Assembly: GCA_031308135.1 (NCBI GenBank)
Contig: JAHLJT010009419.1
Span: 32,082,869-32,146,868, forward strand
DNA from: Acheta domesticus
Lineage: Eukaryota; Arthropoda; Insecta; Orthoptera; Gryllidae
DNA: 64,000 bases
Direction of reading: 5' to 3'
Both the position numbers and the translations under genes were made by a program. Under the pieces are notes generated by a model. It had not been told where the DNA came from. It ran no database searches and saw only the letters and a program-made list of their open reading frames with translations. Position 1 is the first letter of the stretch. Each line of letters opens with the position of its first letter. Of this stretch, positions 1 through 11,229 are shown piece by piece.

Positions 1-60
1 TTTGCACTTCCCCACCGCCGCCAGCCTACACACCAACATCTTTCCTGTCAACGTTTTTTT

Positions 61-597
61 TATTGATTGATTGCTGATTCCGCGCGTGTCAACTGCTAAG
101 GTCATTAGTCCCGTAAGTGTGAGATGTGTGTTTTTCCTCGAGAGGTGGCGATGATCTTCCGTCACTGCCGTCCGGCGCCGAACTACCTATCAGCAAGCGA
201 GATTTTCCCCAACAAGGTATCTCACCAGCGGGGCAGCCCCCCAGCCGGGATAACCTCTAAGCTCCCGACCGGTCTCCCAGCATGAGTGGTAGTGTAGTGC
301 AGGTGTGTGTAAGAGGTGTAATAGGACAAAGATGAGAAAGGAAAGAACGCGCGCGGTCAATGGCCCTTGGGGTACTGCTCCGGCATCCGCCTGGTATTTG
401 TCCGAGAAACCACACAAAACTACTGATCAGAGCAGCCGGCCGTTAGAATTATCCTCCAGAGAGCGACTGAATTTGTCCTAGCTGTCTAGCTAATGCCGAA
501 AATCTTGCCACCGTCGGGTCTCGAACCTAAGACCTTCCGGTCAGAGACACTGCAGACACATCCATTGATACCCTAAGCCATTTCTCCCGGTTTCCTG
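61..597 (-). repeat. tRNA-derived SINE-like element, copy A (most complete)
   Basis: Read on the minus strand, the right end (about 515-597) is a tRNA-like head. It holds an A-box-like stretch TGGCTTAGGGT and a strong B-box GGTTCGAGACCC, the internal pol III promoter boxes. A body of roughly 430 bp follows, and the element ends at the left in an ATTGATTG-type tail (TCAATCAAT on the minus strand). The same body recurs near 36.5, 44.2 and 53.2 kb with shared blocks such as GTCAACTGCTAAGGTCATTA and GACCGGTCTCCCA. Seen: the four-way similarity and the boxes. Inferred: SINE identity. The body is long for a SINE, so a chimeric or non-autonomous retroelement is possible. The open frame at 190-417 lies inside this repeat and is not a gene. 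Confidence 0.72.
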
Positions 598-600
598 ACA

Positions 601-1700
601 ACGTCCCCGATACCCACTCCGGAAGGTGGTTCCAACTTCTGATCACGGGGGTTCAGCCGTAATCTTTCCCGGTAGAAAATATATTTTCAAACGATGTATC
701 GGAGAAGAAAAAACACATTGAAAGAAATGTTTACGTTTGCTCATCAATACAAAAAATCGGTTGTAAAAAAATCTTCAAAGTGTACTCGTAGTATTACCTC
801 ATAAAATAGAACCAATATTTTTTAAAATATTATTGTAACCTGCAAATAAGCAAATTTATTAATCCCAAGTGCGTCAACAACTTAAATGAATATCAGTTGT
901 AATGCGTAATATATAAGGCATAAGGATTTTTTTCCTTTCAGGTGTAACCGAAACAATAATGACGTTTCCATGTTGAGAAAGTAATATCGAATTTTAGGAA
1001 CGTTATCGTGTCTGTCACTTAACTTTAAGCACACCAATATTTCACCTTCACGATAACGCACACCCTCACGAAAAGCACGAATGCTCGAACACACCTAATG
1101 TTTCATTTTGACTTCAAAATAACTGTCGGGCATTTCCTCTGAAAAGGGTCAGCATGCAAATGTAAATATCGCGACCCTGAAGAAAATGAGTACCTCGAGA
1201 AAAAGTATAATGATGTGACAGAATAACATGGGGCACGGTATCCGACAAGATTACAAGAATGCGAAAAATATTTTGTGCTCAATTTTTTGTTTCAATATAA
1301 TTTTAAAAGCATAAACAACAGCGAAAATTCCATTTTTATTGTATTAGTAGAGCAGAAGAAGTATAACTAATAATAAAAATTTTATTTCTACAAGGTAGTC
1401 GCATTTAAACTCTTAGAAAATGAAAATGAAAGTATTAAAAAACATTAATTCCTGCGTATGACTTTGAATTATGTAATGAGTTTTTTTTATACAAATGAGC
1501 AGCTCATTCGCATTTGTCGGTATTAAGAAGCCTCTTCATGAAGTTCTGAGGCCAGAACAAAGTGACTCACGCAAGGGTCAGAATTAGTAGCAAGCGAAGG
1601 TGCTACGTCCCACGGATGCGAAGACCCTTGCCGTTCTCCCACTGTCGCCGCTGGGAGCGCTCGCATCGGAGATATAAACCCGACGGCGACGGCAGTAAAA
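601..1700. other. AT-rich stretch, no gene seen
   Basis: Mostly AT-rich sequence with short open frames that show no recognisable motif. GC content rises from about 1530 as the pyrimidine-rich tract begins. I see no repeat structure, RNA gene or coding relic here. Confidence 0.5.
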
Positions 1701-1739
1701 CTGCTTTTGCATAAGCACGAGCGCGGCCTCGCTCCATAT

Positions 1740-2800
1740 AAGTCAACCTTCACCCTTGGCGGCGCCCAGGGCCCTTGGCCTGCTCCGCCTCTTCCGCTTC
1801 GTTGCTCTCTCCCTCTCTTCATGGTCTTACAGTCTTCCCCAGTCCTCATATCCTCTCACGTCTCACCAGCCTTCATATCCCCTCTCGCCTCTCCAGCCGT
1901 CATATCCTCTCTCACCTCTCCAGCCGTCATATCCTCTCACATCTCTCCAGCCTTCCAATCCTCTATCGCCCTTCCAGCCGTCATTTCCTCTCTCACTTCT
2001 CAGCCTTCATATCCTTTCCCGTCGCTCTAGCCTTCACATCTCTCGCCTCTCCGGCCTTCACGTCCTCACGGCCCTCACCTCTCCAGTCTTCGTATCCTCT
2101 CACGCCCATCCAGCCTTCATATCCTCTCTCGCATCTCGAGCCTTAATATCCTCTTAGCCTAGCTTCAATAGCCTCTCTAGCCTTCACATCCTCACTCACT
2201 TCTCCAGACTCAATATTCTCTTTCGCGTCCATAACCCACATCATTGCTTCCTCTTCAATCACTACCTCCATCTTCCATACCAGCATCCTCCAGCATCCTT
2301 TACTACGCCTAACCCATCATTCTTCTTCCTGCTATGCCTCTAATGTCTCCGTCGCTTCCGCAGTCCTCTCCACGCCTAACCCATCAGTCTTCTCACCGCT
2401 GTTCCCCAATGTCTCCGCAACCCCTGTTAAACCGGTCAGTGTTTCCTCCTCCACCACGTCGTGCCCTGCCCCATCTGCTGGCTACAAAGTCCCCAAAGTC
2501 CTAACACTATATTCCCATCACCTCCACCATCTCCGTTTCTACCGTCCCCATTATTTCGGACGCCTCTGCCATGTTGTTACACTCCGCCGTTTTTCATCTT
2601 GCGGCCCGCATTTCATTCCTTTCCCGAACGATCCCTACCATTCCCAGCACGAGTAGACAAGCATGTCAACCTCTAATGTTGTTCCCGCAAGACGCCTCTC
2701 CATCTTATTCACTGCGCCCACGCCCGAATGTCACCGTCCGCATAATGCTGTCTTCCGCCTCTCCCACATCTACAGTATCTTTGTAACGCGCTGTCATTGC
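1740..2800. repeat. Pyrimidine-rich tract with minisatellite
   Basis: The plus strand is strongly C+T rich for about 1 kb. From about 1848 to 2225 it is a diverged minisatellite with a 26-27 bp period, built on variants of TTCATATCCTCTC followed by CCTCTCCAGCC. From about 2304 to 2445 a second period of about 68 bp occurs twice, marked by ACGCCTAACCCATCA at 2304 and 2372. The three overlapping plus-strand open frames here (107-133 codons) all follow the repeat and encode Ser/Pro/Leu-rich low complexity, so I do not call a gene. Confidence 0.8.
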
Positions 2801-4430
2801 TCGGTACCATAAACACCCGTCACGTACTTCGCTCCCGCATTGCTCGGTCTCCGCTCAGATGGCGCGACGGCACTTTCGCTCGCCCTCCGCCGCCCTCACT
2901 CGCCGCGCTTGCCCTTCACGAGATGCTCAACATATTTTCCTCGGACATCATCATACAGAAGCGTCGTCGCCTTCGCGAACCGGCCAACTACCCCCAGGCA
3001 ACGCTCTGCACGTTTTACTGTTGGCTATCCTGCTTGACTACGCACACGTGTCCTGAGTCACAAAAGCAGGCAATTTCTCTTTTATTCGTCCCGTGCAAAA
3101 ATAGGCACGATTACTCGTAGTGTTATGGTCATACGTGTATAAACTAGTGGTGGAAAAATATAAAAGATTTTTCTTGTAATAAAGAGAACGGACTCTATGA
3201 AATTTTTCTCCGAGGGGAAACTAAATTGTATCCGGTAGTAGTACGAAGCAGATTTGCAACATTTCTTTCCTTGGTGAATTTTATAGAGCAATGAGAGTTG
3301 TCGCTGTCACAGGATAAGCATTAACACATTTTTACCGGAACAAAAGGTGAAATATTTATTGTAGATAACTTTAACTATAAGTGATAATAAGTTACGCAGA
3401 ATTTTGTGTAATTTGTACTTAAAAGGTATAAAAATTATATTGTAACTAACATAATTCTATTATTTCAGCCATCTCTTGCAAGTTTCTTTTCACCAGACTG
3501 TTAGAATGACAGCACACTATACTATGTAGCCAAAAGTCATAAAATTGGAAAGACATATTCGACAAATAAATATTGCGAAAATGATAGCAAAATATAATAT
3601 TTTTCTAGTAGTTTCTGATGATTTATACCAAATGTATTTCAAGGATATAACTAAAATCCAAACTTTGCTAGATCATATTTACTCATTAAGTTCTACCCCC
3701 TGCGTGGAATGATCACTACATATCATCCTTAACTTTTATTCCGTTCCAAGACTTCTGTTTTCAAACGTTCCGTCATCCGTTCTATATTTCTTTTAAATTA
3801 GAGTCGTAATTTTATGCTATTTTGCGTTATTTTTACATCTACGCGCATCATTTTCACATCTACTGTAAGTGGTAAGTCTTCGCCATCCCACAAATTCTTT
3901 GATGTGCATATCATTCTCTCCCCTCACTTTAAATCATTATTCACATTTTGAAAATTCTTCTTTAATACCACACGCCTCGTCTTTTATTCTATGTTTCGCA
4001 TCATCTGCCACATCTTTCTACTTTTCCAACCGACCGCTTCGTCGTTCTACCCCCTCCCGCTCTCATCCTTGGCGCGCTCTCTCCGCGTCATTAAGGTCCT
4101 CGCCCACTTCCTGTTCCGCCGTATCCTCGTCCTCGCCCTCGGCCTGGCTCCCATTAGCCGAGAGATCCTCGACCTTATGTCGGCGCTTACACTTCTTACT
4201 GTAGTGTGAGAGAATGCACACATCCATGGCAAAGTGGCTCTCCCACGCAGCGGCCCCGCCCCTAAGACCTTGCCCTTCGCGTTTACAGCAGCATGGAACG
4301 CCCGCGACCCGGTCCACTGGGGCGAGCACGTTTATGAGGATCTTTGTACGAATTGGTACACTCGCTCCCAGAAAAAACGTAAAACGAGTGATTACTTACG
4401 TCTTTCGTCCGCGGAAGTACAAAAAAGAGT
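2801..4430. other. No gene seen
   Basis: A moderately GC-rich start (to about 3050) grades into AT-rich DNA, then a GC-richer patch at about 4030-4330. The short open frames at 4.0-4.3 kb overlap in several frames on both strands and carry no recognisable domain. Confidence 0.45.
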
Positions 4431-4436
4431 GTTAGT

Positions 4437-4509
4437 GGCTTTGGTGAGATAACGGTGAGCGTATTGGGCTCTATACCCAAGTTTGCGGGTTCAAACCCAA
4501 TCGAAGCCA
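4437..4509 (+). tRNA. tRNA-like sequence (probable pseudo-tRNA or SINE head)
   Basis: Seventy-three bases fit a tRNA outline. The acceptor arm GGCTTTG (4437-4443) pairs with CGAAGCC (4502-4508), one pair being a wobble. The anticodon stem TTGGG/CCCAA (4464-4468/4476-4480) encloses a 7-nt loop, CTCTATA. A B-box-type GGTTCAAACCC follows. The loop would place CTA in the anticodon position, which matches a stop codon. The D-arm and most of the T-stem do not pair well. The 3' flank continues as a short A-rich tail and a body-like stretch ending CGGCTCTCCCAC near 4575, and a similar string (GTGGCTCTCCCACG) lies upstream near 4230. This points to a SINE head rather than a functional tRNA gene. Confidence 0.45.
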
Positions 4510-4599
4510 TGGATTAAAAAAATGGGTAAAAACATCTTTCGTACACTCGGAGGGGATGTAAAGACGGCTCTCCCACATTATAGATTTACCAAATGTAAA

Positions 4600-6820
4600 A
4601 TATCCTCAAACCTAAAAGAAGTCTCTAAGTTAAATTCAAATGGTTTGTTTCGTCGCCCAAGTAATACCTTCTTTCTCTGCTAGATGGTGAAAGGAACGTA
4701 GCGAAATTTGCGTGGTCACACGAAAGAGCGCGCCCAAGAGGCTGAGTCTCGCCACGCAAAATAAGGCATCGTTTAAATGAATTGAAATGAGATTCATTCC
4801 CGAATGAATTGGTGAAATATGTGCAAAAACAATGCGTCTTGCTTCCTCCAGGGGTGTAATCAGAGCTAGTGCCCCCACCCTTGAACTTGCAATATCGCTT
4901 ACCTAAAACAGTTGTAGGAAAGGTGTGGATCCGACGAGACTCAAAGTTTCCGGGTATCAATGGAACTGTTCATCACTGTCTCGGTCGACTTGGAAAAATG
5001 GGAGGCATCATTATTAAAGTTTTTATTAAGACTGTTTCTCTAACACTGCACATCTCTAATGTTCACTGCAACTCTCTTAAATCCGTCTATCCAAAATAAA
5101 ACTGATTTGACAATGCACCTGGTAAAAACTACTATGTAGGTCAACATTCTGATACAAATTCCAGAACATAATTTCGGTGTAACTAAAGAAACCATTATCC
5201 ACTCCACAACTCTATTCTCTATGAATCATGTCTAGGGGGAAAGAATAATTTGCGACTGTAAACCAGTGATCCTCATATATTTTAACTCATATCATTCAAT
5301 TTTAACCCTCTGGGAGACCCGCACCTCCTACATGCGCGACTTCTCACTGCTCTCAGCATTGTCCTCAACAGCAGCCACGCCCCTCTACCAGTACCCTTCG
5401 AAGGACCTTCGTTCCACAGACCAAGTTTTCCTCTCGCTTCGCTGGTTCATATTCCAGCCCAGCTCGGGGAGAGCAAAATTTCAAAACAAATCTCGAAATG
5501 TTATCGAAACTTCTCCAGCTGGATCCCGGCTGCCTTTCTCGACGCAGGCAGCGAACTGGCGAAAATGTTTGGAAGCATACACGATGTTTCTGCAAGGATG
5601 TGCTTACATGGAAACAAACCAGGCTTGCTGAAATCGCGAAACGAGAAAGTTCTTTGGAAATAAAGAACAGGAAGGAGCATGTGAGTGGTTGGAAAGCACT
5701 TGAAGTTGCTTCAAACAAATTCGTGAAGTACCCGTTTTTAGAGACATGCTTGTTTTCCTCCAACGCAATCATTTAAAATGTTTGTTTTGATTGAGTGTCT
5801 ATTCATAATCTAAATATATTTTTATTTTCGAAAAAGTTTTGTCAAAATCATGAAGATAATATCGTATTTGAACACCAGAAGTTCTTTGGCATTGCAAGGT
5901 ACTAATGAACATAAATTCAGAAAAATATTATGAAATCGTTTTCATATCGTGTAAAGATGTTCTGCAAAAGTTCATTATTCAAAAGAAATATTGTATATAT
6001 TTATTATATTAAGTGTTTTATTTAAATTACCTCAAGAGAGAGGCGAACGGACAGCAATGTTGGGTTAGTGAAAAACAGCGGACGCTGAATTTGAGGGAGA
6101 TACCAATTCTCCCGGATATCTGCGGATGCAAACACTGTTGGCGGGACATAAGTTCATGAGATTCATAACAATTAGCTCTTACACACGTTGCTGAAACATA
6201 AGATATTTTCGCTGAAATTCACGTTCATGTGGAAATGTAATGTTTAATCTGATGGAGGAGTGTAATTGGTATCAAATATGAGGAAAAATGATGAATATGA
6301 ACGAACAAAATCTTCAAAAAGAAGTAGAGGATGCAAGGCAAGTGGAGCCAGACGGACCGAGCGTGACCGCGGAGGGCGTACAGGCGCGTGAATGTCAGGT
6401 CACCTCGTACACGATTCCGATGTGGGCGTGGGCGTTTGTGAATAATGTATGCCGCCGTCCCGTGGCTCGCGAGGCTCCGGCTGGACGTTTGACAGCGCTG
6501 GGCGCGCGTGGGGTGGGGCGAGCCGTCGCACACCTCAAGCGCCGATCACTGCGATCTGCCGTTTTGCCTCTGGCGACCCCTGACACACCAATGGCCGGAG
6601 GGACGAGTTTAGTCCTGAGAGCTGGGGCCTTGACACGCAACACTAATCCTACTCAATTCGCGAAACAATAGGGTGAAGCCAATATTTTGTAAGTCTTACA
6701 TAACTTGGAACGTAACAGGAATCGTAAATGTTTGCATCGTATGTGATGAAGTTCAGGAAAAGAGATTTATTTAATATTGAAGCACCTAAGATGCAGTAAC
6801 ACAAAACAAATTATGTCGGT
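4600..6820. other. No gene seen
   Basis: Mixed composition. Open frames of 60-135 codons at 4.6-5.0 and 5.3-5.8 kb occur on both strands with no motif I recognise. GC rises at about 6350-6620, where frames overlap on both strands. A donor-like GTAAGC on the minus strand near 4900 is the only gene-like hint and is not enough for a call. Confidence 0.4.
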
Positions 6821-6824
6821 TTTG

Positions 6825-6990
6825 ACGAGTATCGTCTCTCAACATACGAGTATCGTCTCTCAACATACGAGTATCGTCTCTCAACATACGAGTATCGTCT
6901 CTCAACATACCAGTATCGTCTCTCAACATACCAGTATCGTCTCTCAACATACGAGTATCGTCTCTCAACATACATATTAGCTCTCAACAT
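6825..6990. repeat. 21-bp minisatellite, seven near-identical copies
   Basis: The unit ACGAGTATCGTCTCTCAACAT repeats seven times from 6825 to 6971. The only variant is CCAGTATCG in two middle copies. Degenerate copies trail to about 7040 (CTCTCAACAT, GGTTCTCAACATACGAGT). Because 21 is a multiple of three, one plus frame reads a heptapeptide repeat (TSIVSQH) and the minus strand reads MLRDDTR-type repeats. These are frame consequences, not evidence of a protein. Confidence 0.93.
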
Positions 6991-7386
6991 GAAAGTAATG
7001 GCTCTAAAATACAAGTATTGGTTCTCAACATACGAGTGTTGTTAAGTTATTACTTTTTTTTCATTTCAATTTTCAGGTGAAAATCCACAAAAGTTTTCAG
7101 GGAATTCCAAGCATATTCGTTTTTGTGAGATATTTCTTCATAATTCGTAACCAAAATTAATATCAATTTAATGATCCAGTAAGAGAGAGATAGCTAACCT
7201 ACAAAATTCAAAACTTGTATTCATTAATAGATTCAATTTGTTCATAATCGAATACGCGCATAAATAGATATTTTGAATTTTTGTGGGTTAGCTCACCCTC
7301 ATTAAATGCCTCAATTCGTAATTTTCTTCCCATGCATGAACTTCTGGCTACCCCCTGAATATACGAGTATTTTCTAATAACTCTTA

Positions 7387-7681
7387 CCTTCTGAACGATC
7401 GAAAGAAGCAGCGTGTCTCCAGAACCCATGAAATCATCTCGCATATTAAACGCCACCAAAAGTAGACCAACCGCGATAAGCCGAACAATGTGACTTTTTT
7501 TTTCAATATTCGCCAAAGAATGAAGTATATCGCCGATCCAAACGGCACAAAGTAAAATGGCTGTCACATTCTCTACAGCGGGAATGCGGGCGCGCGCTGA
7601 AAGAGGCTGAAAAAGTCGATTTACTAACGGTTCCCTCTTTCCAATAAGGAGAGAAAACGACCGAGGAAAGAAGAACCATTA
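7387..7681 (-). CDS. Possible internal exon of an unrecognised gene
   Basis: On the minus strand one frame stays open for about 158 codons, from just after a stop near 7682 down to 7208. Its first ~98 codons read as a plausible protein (LLIGKREPLVNRLF, then a hydrophobic stretch VRLIAVGLLLVAF that could be a membrane segment). At about 7386 a donor-like GTAAGA follows the codons for SIVQK. An acceptor-like pyrimidine run TTTTTCAGCCTCTTTCAG sits near 7588-7605, so the exon could be shorter at its 5' side. A CpG-rich island lies immediately upstream in this orientation (7735-8140). I recognise no family. A window this size should yield a few chance open frames of this length, so this is a weak candidate. 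Confidence 0.22.
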
Positions 7682-7734
7682 AACAAGAAAAGTTGTTTTC
7701 ATCCCGCCCTCGGCAGCGCTATTTCAATAAAGGA

Positions 7735-8140
7735 CATTGCTTCACATTCCACAGCGAACCGGAGAGACGGCAGGCGCCCGCCCGCGCGCGCGCGGACAGG
7801 AGAGAGACGAGGGCGTGGGAGGACGAACGCGGGTCGCGGGATTAGCGGAGAGGACGCGGCCAGGAATCCGGAGGCACCGCGCCGTGCCGCGCCAGAGGGG
7901 GAGGAGGAGGGCGGGGAGAGGGGACGGGGCTTCTATTAAGATGCGCGGACAGATAGAGGGACATTCTCGTTCGAGGACCGTCGCCGTATCGTTTCCGCCG
8001 CGCCGCTGTCGCCGGCGACGCCAGGCGCGCAGTGGGCGGCGTACGTGCAATCTTCGCTGGCGGCTGCGGCGCGTGGCAGCGCAACGCGGAAGTGCATGCC
8101 GGACGATGCGTGACGGGGAAGGGGCACTCATTATCACTTA
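7735..8140. other. CpG-rich island
   Basis: About 400 bp of GC- and CpG-dense DNA (runs such as CCCGCGCGCGCGCGG) in an otherwise AT-rich neighbourhood. Long open frames overlap on both strands with Arg/Pro/Ala-rich translations, as expected from composition alone. It could be a promoter region for a minus-strand transcript containing the 7.4-7.7 kb candidate exon. That link is inference. Confidence 0.5.
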
Positions 8141-8149
8141 AGCGGTGGC

Positions 8150-10600
8150 TGGATCTTCTTTTTTAATTTATTTAACCAGATCAGTGGAAATACCACTTTA
8201 CACGCGAATAGCGTTTATGTAGTATAACAATCTATAGTGGCTCGAAGTGAGGAGTAACCGTAAACCAGCGCACCATCATATTCCTATTTCTGATCAAGGA
8301 CATCCCCACTGGGTATCTCTGTGATGAATGTTGTTAATTTTGTGAAATTGTAAGTAAGAAGAAGAAAGCGAGATATAATGAGTGGTGAGATAAACATTTA
8401 AGTTATGAGGGGTGGAACGGATCTTTGGGGAGACGGGATTTTATTATTGTAGGAGCAACACTGATTTTTTTCAAGGTTAAAGTGGCTGCCGCAAGGTTGG
8501 ATCTGATTTCTTCTCATTTTAGGTGAATTAATTATTATTTGATATCAGATTTCTCTGCTCTATTTATCCATTAAATGGGAAAGTATTTATGCAGTAAAAC
8601 CTTTGAAAATATGCACTAAAATATGCTAAGTGTACAAACCTTCATACTGACAAAAGTTAATCATTTTTTGTGTCACAACCACTGTTGTAAATATTTAGAA
8701 GAGGGAGGTATTCCCGCTGTGATGTGTTGGACCGAAGCCTATACAATCAGCACTGAAGGGTTCATCAGCCAACATTCAAGAGGGGATATATTACTCGCAA
8801 CAATCATGATTACCACTTAAAGATCTTGGGGAATTCAGTTACAGAAAATCAACACAATGAACCACGTAAGAATGAAAATAAAATTTACGGATTTCAGTAA
8901 ATAAATGTGTGTGCAATTATACATTTTGCCAAGGGAAATGTGCAGAATAATTAGCAATTTGCAAAAATATTATTCTTACTCAGAAAACTGGCAAAATGCA
9001 AATTATACGAGCTATTAAATTATGCTGATAAAATTGGAAATTTATTGTTTTATAGTTGTACCAAATGAGCTGAATACACTTTCTGACTGAGGAGAAAATG
9101 TGCATTTGCAGTATAGTCCGGTCCCTGCTTATTTCTCTACATTATTAATTGCAAAGGCGCGCAGAAATTGGATAAAAAACTATGCAAGATGTTTCTATGA
9201 TTTTGGTAGATTCCTATAAACTTGAGACAAATCCACAAGCAATAAAAGTTTCTATTTTCACCGAAAATGCCAATATTTAACTGTGTTACTCCATCTATTC
9301 TCACACTGACAATTCCCGTACTCATCTAGTCTCACACCGAGACAATTTCCGTACTCAGTGTGACACGCCTTAAGGTATAGCTGATTTCATGTGACAACAA
9401 GGCTACAAGGAAGAGAACGACTGCCATTAAATATTTGTTATTCACATGTTGCGTTAAGGGACAGAACTTTTTTAAATTGTTAGAATGTAAATAACTGTTG
9501 CATTGTATACATACTAGATTATATTCTTCCAGTATTCGTAAATACTGTTTTTGTTAAAATATTTAATTTACTGCAGTGTTATACGAGGGCATTTTATTTG
9601 TAGCTCTTGAACAGTGCGCGTACTACATTTTGGAAAACCATTTTGTGTTGGTTTGTTCAGTAGAATTGTTGCTGATATAGGTCATTAGTCATTCATTTAT
9701 TGTTATTGGTTTTTTGCAGTACAATTTTCATGTTTATATGTTTGGACCGCATTTCTTCGGTCTAAAACTCGAACACCTACACACGTTGCTGAGAGAGACT
9801 ATAGATTAGACATATTGTTTCTTCTTTGCAATAATGTTTTAAGAAAATGAATATTACAATATAGTACATTAAAATACAGCTTTATCATCTCACAGAGCAC
9901 TTCATTTTCACAATTTCCTTATAGTAAGCCGTCTACACATTTTTTGGTGTACGCATGACCGACTCCCTGTGTCTGGGTGGGGCATGTCACTGCAGGGAAC
10001 ATCTGACTTCTTCTTTTAGATATTTTAATGACTCGAAGAAATAATACAATAGAATATTTATTCATATTTTTCAGAGAACACACTGCTTAGTTTATGCGTA
10101 CAAAAGGAAATGCTCTATATATTTGAATTATGTTAACAAAAATAATTTGCAAAAATATCCAAAAAGTGGCAACTAACCCATCTCTTTCCATATTAAACCA
10201 TAGTTTGACCGTATAAAATAGTGAACAGAAATAGTACGTAACATCGTATCTTAGCAATGCACGAACACCATACTTTTAGTTTTGGCGAGGATACTAAAAT
10301 AATAAAATAATATTAGTGTAGTAGGTTACTAGTTTTCATGCCGATAGAGCAATGAATAATAAGAAAGCGATTTGATGAGTGTGCGAACAGTACTTATTAA
10401 CTGAATATGCAATAGATACAGTGAAGAATACTCGAACTATACTTCTTTTGACAAGTAATATTCCAAACAAATCTCAAGAAAGCAGATGCCTAGTCAGCCA
10501 AACTTTCCATAACCTCATAACACAAACAAAATAACAACTTTGTTCCCGCCGATGAGTCAATTTCAATTTCGGAGTATGTTCGCCTAGGATTGCACATGCT
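8150..10600. other. AT-rich stretch, no gene seen
   Basis: About 2.4 kb of AT-rich sequence with only short open frames (at most about 65 codons) and no motif I can name. No tandem repeat stands out. Confidence 0.5.
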
Positions 10601-10689
10601 ACCACTGTGAGTGCGAAGCGCCAACGTCTCCCCAGGCGTTGAAAGGAAACGACCGGCGCACCGCGTTGAGGAGCATTACACCAACAGCG

Positions 10690-11220
10690 GGCGCGAGGAG
10701 GTGGGGAGTGGCGAGGGGTGCGCGGGGCGGATGGGTTGGAGCGGAGCGGGATGGGGTGGGACGTAGCGGAGCGGGGTGGGAGGAGCGGGGCGGGAGGAGC
10801 GGGGCGGGAGGAGCGGGGCGGGAGGAGCGGGGCGGGAGGAGCGGGGCAGGAGGAGCGGGGCGGGAGGAGCGGGGCGGGAGGAGCGGGGCGGGAGGAGCGG
10901 GGCGGGAGGAGCGGGGCGGGAGGAGCGGGACGGGCGGGACGGGCGGGCGGGACGGGCGGGCGGGACGGGCGGGGCGAGCGGGGCGGGCGGGGCGGGCGGG
11001 GCGGGCGGGGCGGGCGGGGCGGGCGGGGCGGGCCGGACGGATGGGGCGGGGCGGGGTGGGCGGGGCGGGCTGGGGCGGAGCGAGATGGTGCAAGGCGATG
11101 AGGAGCGGGCGGGGCGGGCACAGCGGGGCGGGAGGGGAGGGGCGGGCAGAGCGGGGCGGGCAGAGCGGGGCGGGCGGGGCGGAGCGAGATGGTGCAAGGC
11201 GATGAGGAGCGGGGGGGGGG
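10690..11220. repeat. G-rich minisatellite (14-bp and 9-10-bp units)
   Basis: From about 10776 to 10930 the unit is GGGGCGGGAGGAGC (14 bp, about eleven copies). It changes to GGGCGGGCGG-type units to about 11060. A block starting GGCGGAGCGAGATGGTGCAA occurs twice, near 11074 and 11180, as a direct duplication about 105 bp apart. Many runs of three or four Gs lie close together on the plus strand, so G-quadruplex formation is likely in vitro. Open frames of 127-250 codons on both strands are Gly/Arg/Ala- or Pro/Arg-rich artefacts of the repeat. Confidence 0.92.
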
Positions 11221-11229
11221 GCTCATGGC

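Noticed and set aside
190..417. 75-codon minus frame
   Set aside because: Lies entirely inside SINE copy A; the corresponding frames in copies B-D are broken.
6777..7014. Resemblance of the 21-bp array to a CRISPR array
   Set aside because: Units are contiguous with no spacers, and the sequence is eukaryotic.
9590..9720. ATACGAGGGCATTTTATT, resembling a mariner terminal repeat
   Set aside because: No second terminus, no TA duplication and no transposase remnant were found.
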